DNA of 64,000 nt from Neodiprion pinetum (lineage: Eukaryota; Arthropoda; Insecta; Hymenoptera; Diprionidae): assembly GCF_021155775.2 (NCBI RefSeq), contig NC_060236.1, positions 7,609,087 through 7,673,086 of the forward strand. The letters run 5' to 3'. Under the pieces are notes generated by a model. The model was not told where the DNA came from. It did not search any database and worked only from the letters and a program-made list of their open reading frames with translations. Below, in pieces: positions 34,152 through 45,340 of this stretch. Position 1 is the first letter of the stretch. Every line of letters starts with the position of its first letter. The translations under genes and the position numbers were made by a program.

Positions 34152-37054
34152 TTTCGGTAAAATTTAACTACTTCCACTTCACCAACAAACATGAAAGTCG
34201 AAAATCGGAGATCGATGGTCCCGCATAGAATCGTCCGTTTGAATCTGCGAGGTTTTTGGAGAGGAATTTACGAGGTATTTCCGTAGAAACTTTTAATACC
34301 CCCAAGCCTTACGATCTAACGATCAGTTTTCCACGTATCTTCGTCTGAGGCGAAAAACCCTTGTATAATTCAATCTTTCCGTCGTCAGAGGAGCGTCGTG
34401 CGCCCTGCCACGACGTTTCAAAATCCATCATTTGAATAATTCGACGACCCCTCGCAACAATGCCGTTGAAACAATGAATCGCGATCCTCGCTTCTCTCCA
34501 AGATCCGTCAAAGCGGCGTGTTTCAATTCCGCACCGTAGGTTGAAAAATTAGTCGCTTTATGTCCCGTGTCTCGGTCTTCCAACGGCCATCATCTCACCG
34601 TTGAAGCTGGTCGAGTCCTTTGAAAAACCACATCAAAGATAAGGATCTCTGCGAAGAATCCCCGCGCGTTCGAATAATCCACCGATATCCTCCCCCACTC
34701 TCGTCTCCTAATAAATGTAGAAGAGCCTGCCGCCGCCAATCGAGTGTATGGATGTAATTTCTTTCCCTGATTCATTCAGTGCTTCGACCATTTCAGACCC
34801 GGCGAACCGAAACGAGGAGACGGAAATGCCGCCGGCGGTAGGTATCCGGTCGTAATTGGGCCGTTCGTCATTCGGCCACCCCTTATATACCCAGGGATTA
34901 CACATACCTACGCTTGCATACACGCTAAGGTACGTATGATTAGAGACCTCCGCCTCCTCTCATCCTCCCGATTTTCCCAGCTCAATTCCAACCCCGGAAC
35001 GGTTTGTAATCCGTGCAATTTCAAAAGGCGTTTCGTGGACATGAGTAAGTAGAATGAAAAAATAAAAAAAAAAAAAAAAAAAAGAATGAAAATTTCACCC
35101 AGACTCGTCTGTCAGTTGGGAAAACAACGACGAGTCCCTCCCCCCCTCCCCCCCCCCCGCCCCCCTCTCTCTCTCGCTCTTTTAAACTCGTAGGGGGATT
35201 TACGTGTTAATTTTGACAATTATTGTGCCCCGTTGCCGCGAGGCGGGATATTAAAATTCAAATGTTACGACCGCACGCTCGGTAGGTAGGTAACTAATAT
35301 TCCGGTTAATACACTCCGCGCCATTAGCCTCCGCAGACTGAGTTCGCCGTAATGGAGGGGAAAAAAATTTTTTTTAATGACGATTTTTTTTAAAAAATTT
35401 TTTTTTAATTTTTTTTTTAATTTTTTTTTTTTTTTTTGCGAACCTTATACCCACGCAAAAATAACGCGACGTTTTACCGCCCGTCAGTTACGTGTATATT
35501 TTTCAATTCGAATCATCCTCTGTGGCTTACCTCTTCCGGTTCCGTGTATCAATCAACATTAAAATCCAAGCACGCGTGGCAGGGTAATTTTTTTCATCCG
35601 TTATCCACCAAAAAGCTCGTTTTCATCAGAACAATTTATGCAAATTATTTCTATTCGTGTATATCACTCGCGACGAGAGAAAAGAAGGAAGGATACCAAC
35701 TGAAAGTTGGTAACCAAGATTCATTGAGGACAATGATTACCCGCATAATTTTGTAATATTTTTGTTTCTTTTGAAACGCGCTGTGACTGAGGAACGAATC
35801 TACCGCGAAACTTTATAATAACGTGAAAATCTGCTACGCGTTGAAAGATTTTTACGATAATAAGTATTTCGAGTGATAATTTTTTCAGGCACGAGGTTTC
35901 AACCATTATTGAAATCGAATTTCCAGTGAAACGTCGAAAGACAGTTTTCACTGGTATAAGAAAATTAAAAATAACTGGAATCGTACAAGATTTTTAAGTG
36001 ACAATAGACACTGCGAAGAACATTTGTGTCAACTTTTACAATTTTTCACTGCGTTCTAATTTCCTTTTCAGTAATTTTGCTGAAAAAAAAAAAAACTATA
36101 AGTTATGTTTTGCCCTGGTCAACTAGCTTAAGACACAACTATATCTCTCTTACCGTTGGTCACTGCACGGAACATAAGCCCGTTCGCGTTTCAATACATC
36201 TTGAGATGGGAATCCGGAATAAATTGAAAAAAAAAAATGTAAATAAAAAAAAAAAAAGTGAAAAGTCGAACGAACCCCGTCTTAGCGCAACTTACAACGC
36301 TCATCTTTTGAGAGAATCTTTCTTTAATGCCAAACAAACTTTTCAGAGAGTTGGCAGGGCGGGAATACGCAAATTATTTTTTCCTGAAACACCCTAATGT
36401 ACCCCCGACCACCTGCCCCCTAAAGGAGAGCTTCCCTCCGTGTTCGCCGTTTCGCCAAGGTTCAACGAGTGCTCTAATTGTACCTAATTCACTCTTCTTG
36501 CTCCTCCCAACGTCTCCGAGGCCAATTTCACGACACTCGTCTCCCAACCGCCTCCACTTAACACACCGGGGTAATTTAGACGCTCTGCATCTGCTTCCTT
36601 TATATTTGGAAAATTGGCGGCAGCCATTCGCCTTTCTTCCTTTGTCCCGCGTTCGATCGGTGATTGATCGCAACCCGATTTCCATGCCGCGAAAAAGACC
36701 CGGGAGACTCGATGATCTTACCGCCGAATAACTGGTAGACGATCTTCACTTTATCACGGAATATCATGGCATACAATCCGTTAAAATTGTTCCGGAAGAC
36801 GCGGAAGGAGAAACGCGTCTTTCCATTTTTACCATTACTCATTGCCAATGGCTTATCGATCCGGCTCTGTCGCCAATCATCGTGAATAAAGAAATACAAT
36901 GACGAAGACCAGTATCGAAGAGTAAATTATGTTACCGCTTTGGTCACCTTGGTATCAATACTGACCATGTGAAATGGTGGACAAATCCTTTGATTCCTGT
37001 AGACACGAACTTTTTAACAGTATGTAATAAAGTGCTCGAAGCATGGAGTGTTTC
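34152..37054. other. unassigned region with homopolymer clusters
   Basis: Poly-A at about 35063-35083, a C-rich block at 35136-35165 and T-runs over 35362-35437 stand out, with A-runs at 36080-36090 and 36228-36256. Frames at 36327-36731 are open on both strands without recognisable domains. Confidence 0.4.
35136..35165 (+). repeat. C-rich block (G-quadruplex potential on minus strand)
   Basis: Several C-runs including one of eleven, broken by single T or G bases, followed by CT repeats. Such a block could form a quadruplex on the minus strand and an i-motif on the plus strand. Confidence 0.8.
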
Positions 37055-37459
37055 TAGTTAAAATTTGGTCTTAGTCGTGTATCGGTGATGAATTGAACAA
37101 TTCACTATGACGGGAGTCACATTAATATCTGAGCAAAAATAGTGCATCTGATCTGTCTGAAGGAACACTCGAGATGCTTTCATAGTTCCAATTAGACGGA
37201 GTGCGGTTTCCGGTGAAGGATCGACCTTCTGAAGAACCGCGAATTGTGTCAGAGGAATAGGAGCTGGAATTCCCAGCTGCAATACCGGCTTTAAAATTTG
37301 TAACACCGTGAATCCGACTACGGATATTCCGTCTGTGAATTCTTCAGAGCACTTTTGCTTCCTGAGGTCGATAATTCGCAGCAAAGACCAGAGAAAAGGA
37401 GGAGCTAACGAGAAGGCAGGAGGCGATGAGCTTAAGAGGACAATTCTAAAGAATTTATT
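37055..37459 (-). other. long open frame in AT-rich DNA, product unknown
   Basis: A minus-strand frame runs about 135 codons without a stop, with no ATG near its start. On that strand a pyrimidine-rich tract (about 37430-37380) precedes possible acceptors, one of them CTCGTTAG and another GACCTCAG. The peptide includes SEEFTDGISVVGFT and PSPETALRLIGTMKASR. I recognise no family. It ends in a stop, so it could be a terminal exon, a decayed coding region or chance. Length relative to the local AT content is the only real argument. Confidence 0.2.
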
Positions 37460-37773
37460 TCTTTGAAGTTACATCAGGATCCGCGCTCGGTTGATTAAAC
37501 AGTACGATGAATTAGAGAGTCATGCTTCGGTCGGGGTGGTAGCGAGGCGGTTTGATACTTGCTTGAGCCTTTCATTTCATCGAGAGTAAGTAAAATCTCA
37601 TCGAATTCGACACTGAGTATAATAGCGGCGAACTAAGTGCTCGCGTCTGAGTTGAACAGGAATTTTCGAATCTTTGCCGCGGAATACGTGCCGGTACCCA
37701 GAATGAGGAATGAGAAATGTCGGACCGATGAGTTGCAAACAAGTCCTTGACCACTCGTCAGTTTACGTCTACC
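37460..37773. other. unassigned region
   Basis: Nothing recognised. Confidence 0.35.
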
Positions 37774-38225
37774 AGATTTCAAGATACCTTGGAGTCAAAA
37801 GATTTTACATGATTTCAAGGATTTGAAAGAACTCAGATGATTTCATAAACTTCAGAGATAATAGAAAATTCATGTCATTTCAGGGATTTCGAAAATTTCA
37901 AAGGATGTTACGAGATGTCACGGGATCTTAGAAGCTTCCGAAAGATTTCACAAGAGTTCAAGGATCTCGTATCGTTGCAAAAATTTCAACCATTTCTAAA
38001 GATTTCGTCAAACTTTATGTGATTTTAATGATTTTACAGTATTTTACAAGATATCACAAAGTTTGATGGAATTTCAAAGGATTTCAAAAGATTTCATTGG
38101 ATGTCAAACATTTTAAATATTTCACAGAATCGAAATTATAATTCGTAAGACTCCGCAGGATTTCAAAAATTTCCTCAAATTGTGCGGGAAATTCACATGA
38201 TTTGATAGGATTTTAGAACAAGTGG
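37774..38225 (-). repeat. degenerate ~10-11-bp tandem array (GATTTC type)
   Basis: About 450 bp of reiterated GATTTCAAGGATTT-like units with substitutions and 1-bp spacing changes. The core GATTTC is the complement of the GAAATC core at 15666-15870 and 27981-28135, so this array runs on the opposite strand. It is the longest of the three. Confidence 0.7.
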
Positions 38226-38335
38226 GGTAGTGGTTAAAAACTGGAATGGCCGATTGACGGAAGGACCAGAATATCGAATGTTCATAGATTTGAAAATTTT
38301 ATTCGTAGAATTATAAAAATGCAGAAAAGATACAA

Positions 38336-38439
38336 GTCTAATTTTTATTTTGTACTTGGAATTGTATTTTTCGATTGTGGTAAAAAATGAAAATAGTTAA
38401 GAACTGCGCGGTAACCGGAACTAAAAATTTCTCTCAGTA
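38336..38439 (+). mobile_element. family B MITE, 3' fragment
   Basis: TAATTTTTATTTTGTAC through GTATTTTTCGAT and GGTAACCGGAACTAAAAATT to the terminus CTCTCAGTA matches the last ~100 bp of 7064-7491. TA follows directly at 38440-38441. Homology stops sharply near 38336, so the left three quarters are missing. Confidence 0.7.
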
Positions 38440-38487
38440 TACTTACCGGACGTCAAGGACGACTCGACCCACCCCCACTTTTCTCAG

Positions 38488-38555
38488 CAAGGATGTCAAC
38501 CGAGCAGTTAGGTATCCTCGATTTCGAACGATTGCGAGTTCCCAAAAGGCAAGGG
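38488..38555 (+). CDS. candidate short coding exon, product unknown
   Basis: A pyrimidine-rich tract ending CACTTTTCTCAG (38476-38487) precedes the segment, and GG then GTGAGT follows at 38556, giving a 68-nt exon with good signals at both ends. One frame has ATG at 38493 and reads MSTEQLGILDFERL over 21 codons; a second frame is also open. The family B fragment ends only about 50 bp upstream. The minus strand is also open here and has a GTAAGT donor at 38446. Conflicting signals on both strands argue for caution. Confidence 0.2.
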
Positions 38556-40167
38556 GTGAGTTGAGTTTGTAAAAATCTGGACTTCACCCTTCTGCTCGAT
38601 CCGTAATTAGGACCAATTCTGCGGTTGATGCGTGGCCGATACGATACGACCGAATTCTTTATCGTTTCGGGTTCGAGCAACGCGCGACGCGCGGGGGTTG
38701 GAAAATTCAAAAGTCAGCCGCTCCCATCCCTCCGGAGCTTTTTCAATATATAAGGAATTCGCCAATAAAACGAATCGCTGTGTTTGAATTGGCAAGGCGA
38801 AATCCGCGACCCGTTGTCCGCTCGAGGTTGACTCCAGCGTTCGGGGCGGAAAAGCCGGAGGGGAAAAATCGTGCCGAGAAAAACCGGGGCGGAGGTCGAA
38901 GCCCGCGTGTATCCCGATGAAAGTCGGTACCACCCACGTCTGTCAGCTGGTTTCACGTAAAAAACTTGTTTGACTTTACCGTCATTTATTTGTTTTATTT
39001 CACCCCCCACCATCCATCTCTCTTTTTCCCTCTCGTTCTTCTCTCCGTCTCTTCGTCCCCGGATTCTCTGCACTTTCATCAAGCTTATTGCGTTTAATTT
39101 AAGGAAATTTTCCTCCTCCAACTCGGCGTCTCACCTTCGTTTTATTTTTTTCATCCCTTATCACCGCCTGATTACACGAAATCAAAACGCTTAGGTGCTC
39201 TGTAACAAACCGCTACAGCGTTCAAAGATCCTCAAGGATTTCGTGACGATCCGAATGCAAAACGAATCGTGGATTCGTTTCACCGCCGCGGAATTTGCGA
39301 GTTTGTTTCCATTGGTAAAAATTACATTTGTAAACCCAGGTAACCGCAAATAGTTGTATAAACCACGTGTATTACGGTTAACATATACGGTTTTACCACG
39401 GTTAACATGAGCTGTATTAAACCCGCAAGAATTTTCTCGACATTCCTCGATGATGTATTTCGAAATAACATTCTTGGACTGCTCCGGTGTAATTTACCCA
39501 CCGACTCGCGTCAAAGGGGTGAATAAGTCTAACCCTAAACGAGGTGAAAGATTAATCTTCTTCTTTTTTCACCCCTGCTTCCCACTACGCGGCAAAAGAA
39601 AATAAAGAAAGAAAAGAGGAAGAAAAAAAAAACAGAAAAAAACAGAAAAAAAAAACAATCTCGGAATTGTGAATGAAAAACTTGAACCAGACGACGCATT
39701 CCCAATTTAATTTACCCCGAATCTCGGGGTGTATAAATTTGTCGAAGGAAAAAAGCAATTCGCCCATCGCTCACAACAGCAATCGGTATAACAGGGAAAT
39801 CGTGTTCCCATTTTTTAAGATTACCACCCGCGGCGAAGGGGTGAAGGAAAAAAGTCGAGTCATAAGAGGGAGAAAAAAAAATTGTGTAGTAGATCAGAAT
39901 AAGTGCATCGATCATCTGCATTACATTCTCGTTCATGACCTAGATACATTCTTTTTTCTCTTTCTCGTCGAGGGGAGAAAAGGCCATTTTTCCCGTTCCA
40001 GGGGTCGGGAGAACCCCTTGATAATGATGATAACGTTACTGCGTATCCCAGCGACTATAAAACGCAGGTGAAAAAAAAAAAAAACAAAAAAAAGATTGTG
40101 ATGAAAAAAAAAAAACAAAAAAAAAAAACAACGAACAACCTCTTCCTTCCTTCTTCTTCTTTTTCAG
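38556..40167. other. unassigned region ending in A-rich DNA
   Basis: A (CT/CA)-rich stretch lies at 39000-39060 and A-runs at 39610-39655 and 40066-40128. The repeated ACGGTTAACAT at about 39376 and 39401 is a small direct repeat. No recognised gene. Confidence 0.4.
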
Positions 40168-40254
40168 CTTATAGGCAAAGTGGATTTCCTTTTTACGGAC
40201 ATCCCGGAGTTTATAAGATCTTCGAAGTGTAGGGGAGTTAATCAGCAGGTGTAG
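40168..40254 (+). other. candidate terminal exon, unconfirmed
   Basis: The sequence TTCCTTCCTTCTTC...TTTTTCAG (40139-40167) is one of the best pyrimidine tracts plus acceptors in the window. The frame that follows is open for 28 codons, beginning LIGKVDFLFTDIPEF, and reaches TAG at 40252-40254. CAG then GTGTAG at 40249 could alternatively be a weak donor. No domain is recognisable and no upstream exon was found. Confidence 0.18.
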
Positions 40255-43200
40255 GTTTGAAAGTATCCCTGAGAGGAAAGATCAAGGAGAGATCGACAAC
40301 TCGGCTGCGGTTCGCCTTGATGAAGACATCGGATGACTTTGAGCAAGGTCAGACGGGGCGAGGCAGCCCGGCCAATTTGGCGATCGGATCATTTCCGGTT
40401 CGAGTGCCGGAAGCAGCCGACGCGTCTGGCGCTCCTCCCTCCCTCCTTTAAACGCATACTTCATCCTACGGTGATGCCTGACGCGCCAACCGGGTGCCCA
40501 TCACGTATTCAAATTCATTCCGGGTGAGACCGGAGAGGGGCGGGGACGGAAACGGGGAACGGAGGAACAAGGAACGGAACGACGAAACTCGCGAACAAAC
40601 CGACCGCTATAGATCGCTAGAGAAACGCGGGCGTTCCCCAACCCGCGGGACGACGAAAGTAAGCCTCGGTCTTCTCGGCTCGCCTGACTCTCTCTCCGTA
40701 TCGATTCGAACTTCCAGGGATACAAACGTCTTACAGAATTAAGAAATGTTGTGAATAAAAGAAAAAAAGAATCATTCCAACTCGACGAATCGCGTTCGCG
40801 TCAGGGGAAAACCCGTGAGGAAATGGTTCCTCGAAATAAATCAAACGAGACGAGAATTGTTAATTCAACTGGATATTTTTTTTCTCTCTCTCTCTCTTGA
40901 TAGAAGTAACGAGACACGTGGTAAAATCAAGTAAAATTTACCCGGAGTGGGGTTCGAGATTTGAGCTAATAGTTGTTTAGAAATTCAACAACTTCGAAGC
41001 GTCGGAACTTCGAATTGTTAAAATTGTTCGTAAGTTTTTTATATCAATTTCGCATCGTTTCAAGTTTGCTCCATTTGGAGTTTTTACCATTTCGATTGAC
41101 GAGGCTCAGCGTAATTGACCATTCAACATTGCTTCGGAATTATCTGAATTGTCTTCTTTCTACACTCGAAAAAAAAGATTTCCTCGACTTATCGATGAAA
41201 CGGTCTTTTCTCTGCGACTGGAAAAAATGTAGTAGCCATGATGTTTTCTTTTAGGGCCGAAGCCCACATTGTCTCGCTTTCCTCCACAAACTTCGCCGCA
41301 GAACACATCACGAGAAAGTACATTACGAGCTGCTGTGGCTGGAGCGGCGTAGATTAGGTTCACCTGATAAGCACTTTTATTAAGAGGATCAGGGCTGGGT
41401 GATCTTATGGAAACCGGAAAAGCGTCGACTACTGAGAATCTCAGCTTCTCGACCATCGAATAGGACCAGTAACTGATTCTAGTCGCATAGAAATAGGCAA
41501 ACCAGCAGTCTTCGACTACTAGAAAACGCAACTGCCGTAAGGTTTGAGACTAACTTGATTCATTCGAATCTGTACCTCTTCAAAAAAGGAACTCTTATCG
41601 TATTAACGGATAAAATTATGATGCGATAACCTTGCGGTAAAAGTATCGTTATCAGTAAATCTCTTTAGATAAAAATGGAAATTTATATTTCCTTTTGATA
41701 GGGATGAATCGTCCTCCTCCTTCGGTCTATGAGAATTGAAACCAACACCATAATTCAAGTGATCTAATTGCAAAGCTAACTACAACCGAATTGTTTCACA
41801 CCGGCGCGATAATTCGTTGATTACCGTACGTCGATAATCAATTACCGTCGGTCGATAACAAAGGACATGACTAATTCCTCGACGGCACCGATTTCGATCG
41901 ATCTCTTTACGAGGGATCGCTTAGGACAGGTGGCGATAAGCAACGTCATAGACGAGTCTTTACAAGATGCGATCGATCAATTGAGCCTGATGTGAGCTGA
42001 CATTACCTTTCACCTTTCGGAAATCCACGCACTCTTATCGTGTATGGCGAGGTCTCCGTGGTTTCTCGACGCCAATCAGAGCAGCATATCAATCATTCTC
42101 GCACGTAGTTATTCCCTCGCACGTTTCGGAGACACGTAGCTTCTCTGCGAATGTGATTAACGGTCATAGTTTCCGAGGGTGATATCACGAAAGGAAATAC
42201 ACTGATTAACAAGTCGCCTAATGGACTATGTTATATATTTTCACATTTTGACCGAGACTTGGTTTGCCAAGAGAAGCAAGAAGGTACTTCGGTGAACCTG
42301 CCCAACAACCCTGATTTGTAATTTCTCTTTCTGCAGACTCTTTCGGTCCTCTCAAATATTTGCGATAATACTTGTACGGAACGAATGCACGAAGCGAATA
42401 GGTATTATTGGGCAAAAATAAATACGCACCTTAGAAAATAGGAGAGCAGTTAAGGGAGACCGAGAAAGCTTTCGCCGTTCGAAGGAAGACGAACTGCTTC
42501 GGGTTATCGCCGATCAACTCGAAAAAGCGCGAGTGAACATCCGAGTATAGTTGTGAGCGCAAACACAGCATGCTTGGAAAATTATTATTACAACCGGCTC
42601 CGTTTCTGTTCGTCCAATATTTCATCCCCTTGACTTGAGGTGAACTCGCACGTGTTTCTTTTTCGCCTCGAGATACACTCGCCAATATCCCGAGATACAA
42701 TGCGCCTTACTTCTGCCTTTGGGACAAATAAATAATATATATTTATATATATATATATGTATATATATATCAAATAGACCGTTTCGGCATTTTAATTTAC
42801 GTACATGCACACGTATCGTACAGCACAAAGGTATTGTATGAATATTCCATTTTTCCGTCTACCATTTCGTCGAGTTTACCATCGAGTCCTTATTACAGAA
42901 ACTGGGCTTGAACGAACTAACGAACATTCGAAAATACAAAATTTAGGTATAAGAAAAAATTTACTGTATAATGAAAAAACAACAGCGATATTAACTTGGG
43001 ATTGAATTTTCTCGGCTTCCGCGTGCTTCGGCTTCAGGGTGTTGTGTTTTTTTTTTTTTTTTTACTTTAAAAAATGAAAAAAACTCTTTTCACTGCTTCT
43101 CAGACAAACTTAACCGCCTCGATGAAATTGCGAAAAAAACACTCGTTCGACCGATTTCAAAATTCCTGAAGCAGCATGTAAAGTAATCGAGTCACTAAGA

Positions 43201-44674
43201 ACTGACTAGAAGACTTTAAATTTACACGGCACTCGTAAGAAAAAATCTGAGCTTTGCACTGCGGGAAATCGACGCAATGACTCTACAAGCTCTAACATAT
43301 TATTATTATAACTGCTTCCTTTGGTTGAAAATTTTTTTTCACATTTTCTCGCGAATCGATTAGAAATAAGAAAAAGAACAAAATTATTCGCGTTTATTCT
43401 TTGACGCTGTAATTAATACGATTATGAGATTATTTTGTATTCTAGTGAACATATTTTAATTAATCAAGCTTTTGTAACGGGCGAATCGCATATATAATTG
43501 TCTCTTATATTATTCTTCGCGAAAATAACTCCGGATCTTCACACGTTCGTTACGTAAATTGTATATTTAGTTTTGTTTGTTCTCCTGCTGTTGCCCATCT
43601 GGTTTTCATTTATTTGTTTATTTTTTTTTTTTCTAGTCTAACGTATACGATGCACATACATACACATTGTACATTATAGAAACGAACATCGAGAGCTACT
43701 GCATTTGAAATGTAGGTTCGGAGCTGCGCAATTAAGTCCGTAAAAATAGCGTTATAGTCGGTCGCGAAGCGGAGTGGTTTGAAAAAAAAAAAACAAAAAA
43801 AAAAAATTTGAACTGTTACACGAGGATAAACGACATGAGGGAGAAGGTAAAGTTCACTGACAATAAAAAGAGAAAAATTGGAAAAAACGAGAAAGAATTT
43901 CGTCGTAAAAATGTTGGGCAAATCCAGAATTAATATCAGTTTTATACACGGTCGCGGTAACAGCAGTAGCACAGAAATCGTTTTTATTTTTAGCGAAGAA
44001 AAAAGATAGAGGAAAAAACTGGAAACAAGAAACAACGACGGTGAAGAGAAATTTATGAATAAATAAAATTCAAGAATGCACGGAGAACAGTTTTCACGCG
44101 GCGTGTTTCTCCCGAAGGGTGAAGGAGGAAATAGAAAATTGGATACACGTTATAATGAGTAATGAAAAATAAGAGAGAACGTGCGACTGCTCCACGAGCT
44201 TCTTCGGAAAAAAAAAAAATAAAATAAATAAATGAGATGATAAAAATAAATACATAAATAAAAATCGCGTAAAAGTAAGTAAAAGAAATCTCACGTTACT
44301 CAGTTCGAAAAAATTCCTCCCAAAAGTTCACACCCTACAAAAAGAGAGTAAATCTGGCCCCTTGATGTGCCTGAATTGAGCTCATACTATTTTTACAATA
44401 GACACGTGCAGGAGAAGGGTGGCTGAAAAGGGTCTGCTTCCGTGGGTCCAGGGAGTATAAAATTGACCGGAAGGCAGACGGGAGAGAAAAGTGCGGCGGA
44501 AAGACGGAGCGAAAAATGAATGAAGAAAATATCGCGTACACTTCGCCTCGGCTTCTGCAGTTTCTGAACTAAGTAATCTCGACGATTTATCATTGTGCGA
44601 ATGTATAATAGATACGAATATTGAGAATTTGGCAAAATTACAGCGGCACGCTTTTCCTATTTTTTGTTTCTCGC
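40255..44674. other. unassigned region
   Basis: A GC-rich start (40255-40740) has several overlapping open frames and an AAA then GTAAGC site at about 40658, none decisive. Short (CT)n at about 40873-40887, (TA)n at 42735-42770, poly-T at about 43046-43063 and (A)n/(AAAT)n from 43780 to 44270. A two-copy 20-bp tandem (GATTACCGTACGTCGATAA-like) lies at about 41818-41859. No gene recognised. Confidence 0.4.
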
Positions 44675-44690
44675 GCTCTCTCTCTCTCTC

Positions 44691-44727
<37 letters not shown>
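44675..44727 (+). repeat. interrupted (CT)n microsatellite
   Basis: Two CT runs (44675-44691 and 44696-44727) separated by TTCCTT. It would fall in the 5' leader if the candidate exon at 44806 is real. Confidence 0.95.
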
Positions 44728-44730
<3 letters not shown>

Positions 44731-44805
44731 TCTGCCGGCACTTTTCGCGAGGGACGGTTCAAGGTCAGCAAATATCAGCCCCTCGGGAATACCATCTAAA
44801 AAACC

Positions 44806-44814
44806 ATGGCCGCG
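44806..44814 (+). CDS. candidate start codon and first exon end (M-A-A)
   Basis: The sequence AAAAAACCATGGCCGCG is followed at once by GTGAGTCG. This places an ATG in a strong initiation context (A at -3 region, G at +4), two alanine codons, and a consensus GTGAGT donor in phase 0. A (CT)n tract 80-130 bp upstream would lie in the leader, as is common for insect promoters. Upstream ATGs in the CT-rich DNA weaken the case. No second exon could be linked; open GC-rich blocks near 46.3, 50.8 and 53.9 kb are possible but unproven. The product is unknown. Confidence 0.28.
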
Positions 44815-44878
44815 GTGAGTCGTTTATGGACCCCCATCACCTCGTAAACAAGAATTCTGGGGAGATGGACGAGAAAGA

Positions 44879-44909
44879 GGGGGCGGGGGGGGGGGGGGGG
44901 GGGGGGGGG
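44879..44909 (+). repeat. poly-G tract (one C interruption)
   Basis: Five G, one C, then 25 G. It lies 65 bp downstream of the candidate donor at 44815. Strong G-quadruplex potential, and a likely assembly or length-error hotspot. Confidence 0.9.
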
Positions 44910-45114
44910 AGAGGAAAAGCCCTTCGATTCCCTCGGAATGAGAGGGTACATTACAGAAATACACACCGAGAGAAATTTCCAGATACATGTGGTTACCACG
45001 CACTCCGCAACTGTTTTCATCTTTCACCGTAAACGAAAAGTATAGTTCTTGGCGGAAAAACGAGAATGATTTCTGTGCCTGTGTGAACGCGAATTAATCT
45101 ATACGGTGTTGCAA

Positions 45115-45340
45115 AAATTATTTTCTCGTAACTGGCTGCGACAATTTGACGTCGACGAAACGATAAATTGACATCAAGTTCTTACTTGACTGGAAAAATA
45201 TTGCAATAACGAAAAAATTAATCGTCAACAATTACGATTCGATCCAACGGTTGGTTGTGCCCGATTTTCTCGTAATAACAACAATATTTTAAACCGTTTT
45301 AAGTAACTATAAAATTACCTCTTGTTGTTCATCTCAGAAT
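45115..45340 (-). mobile_element. decayed family B fragment
   Basis: On the plus strand, ATTTTCTCGTAACTGGCTG, CGATAAATTGACATCAAG, TTGCAATAACGAAAAAAT and ACAACAATATTTTAAACCG occur in the order and spacing of the reverse complement of 7064-7491. Identity is low (about 65-70 percent by eye). Neither terminus is clear. Confidence 0.45.

Noticed and set aside
44382..44771. Glu/Arg-repeat frame on the minus strand and Ser/Leu frames opposite
   Set aside because: Products of the CT tract at 44675-44727.
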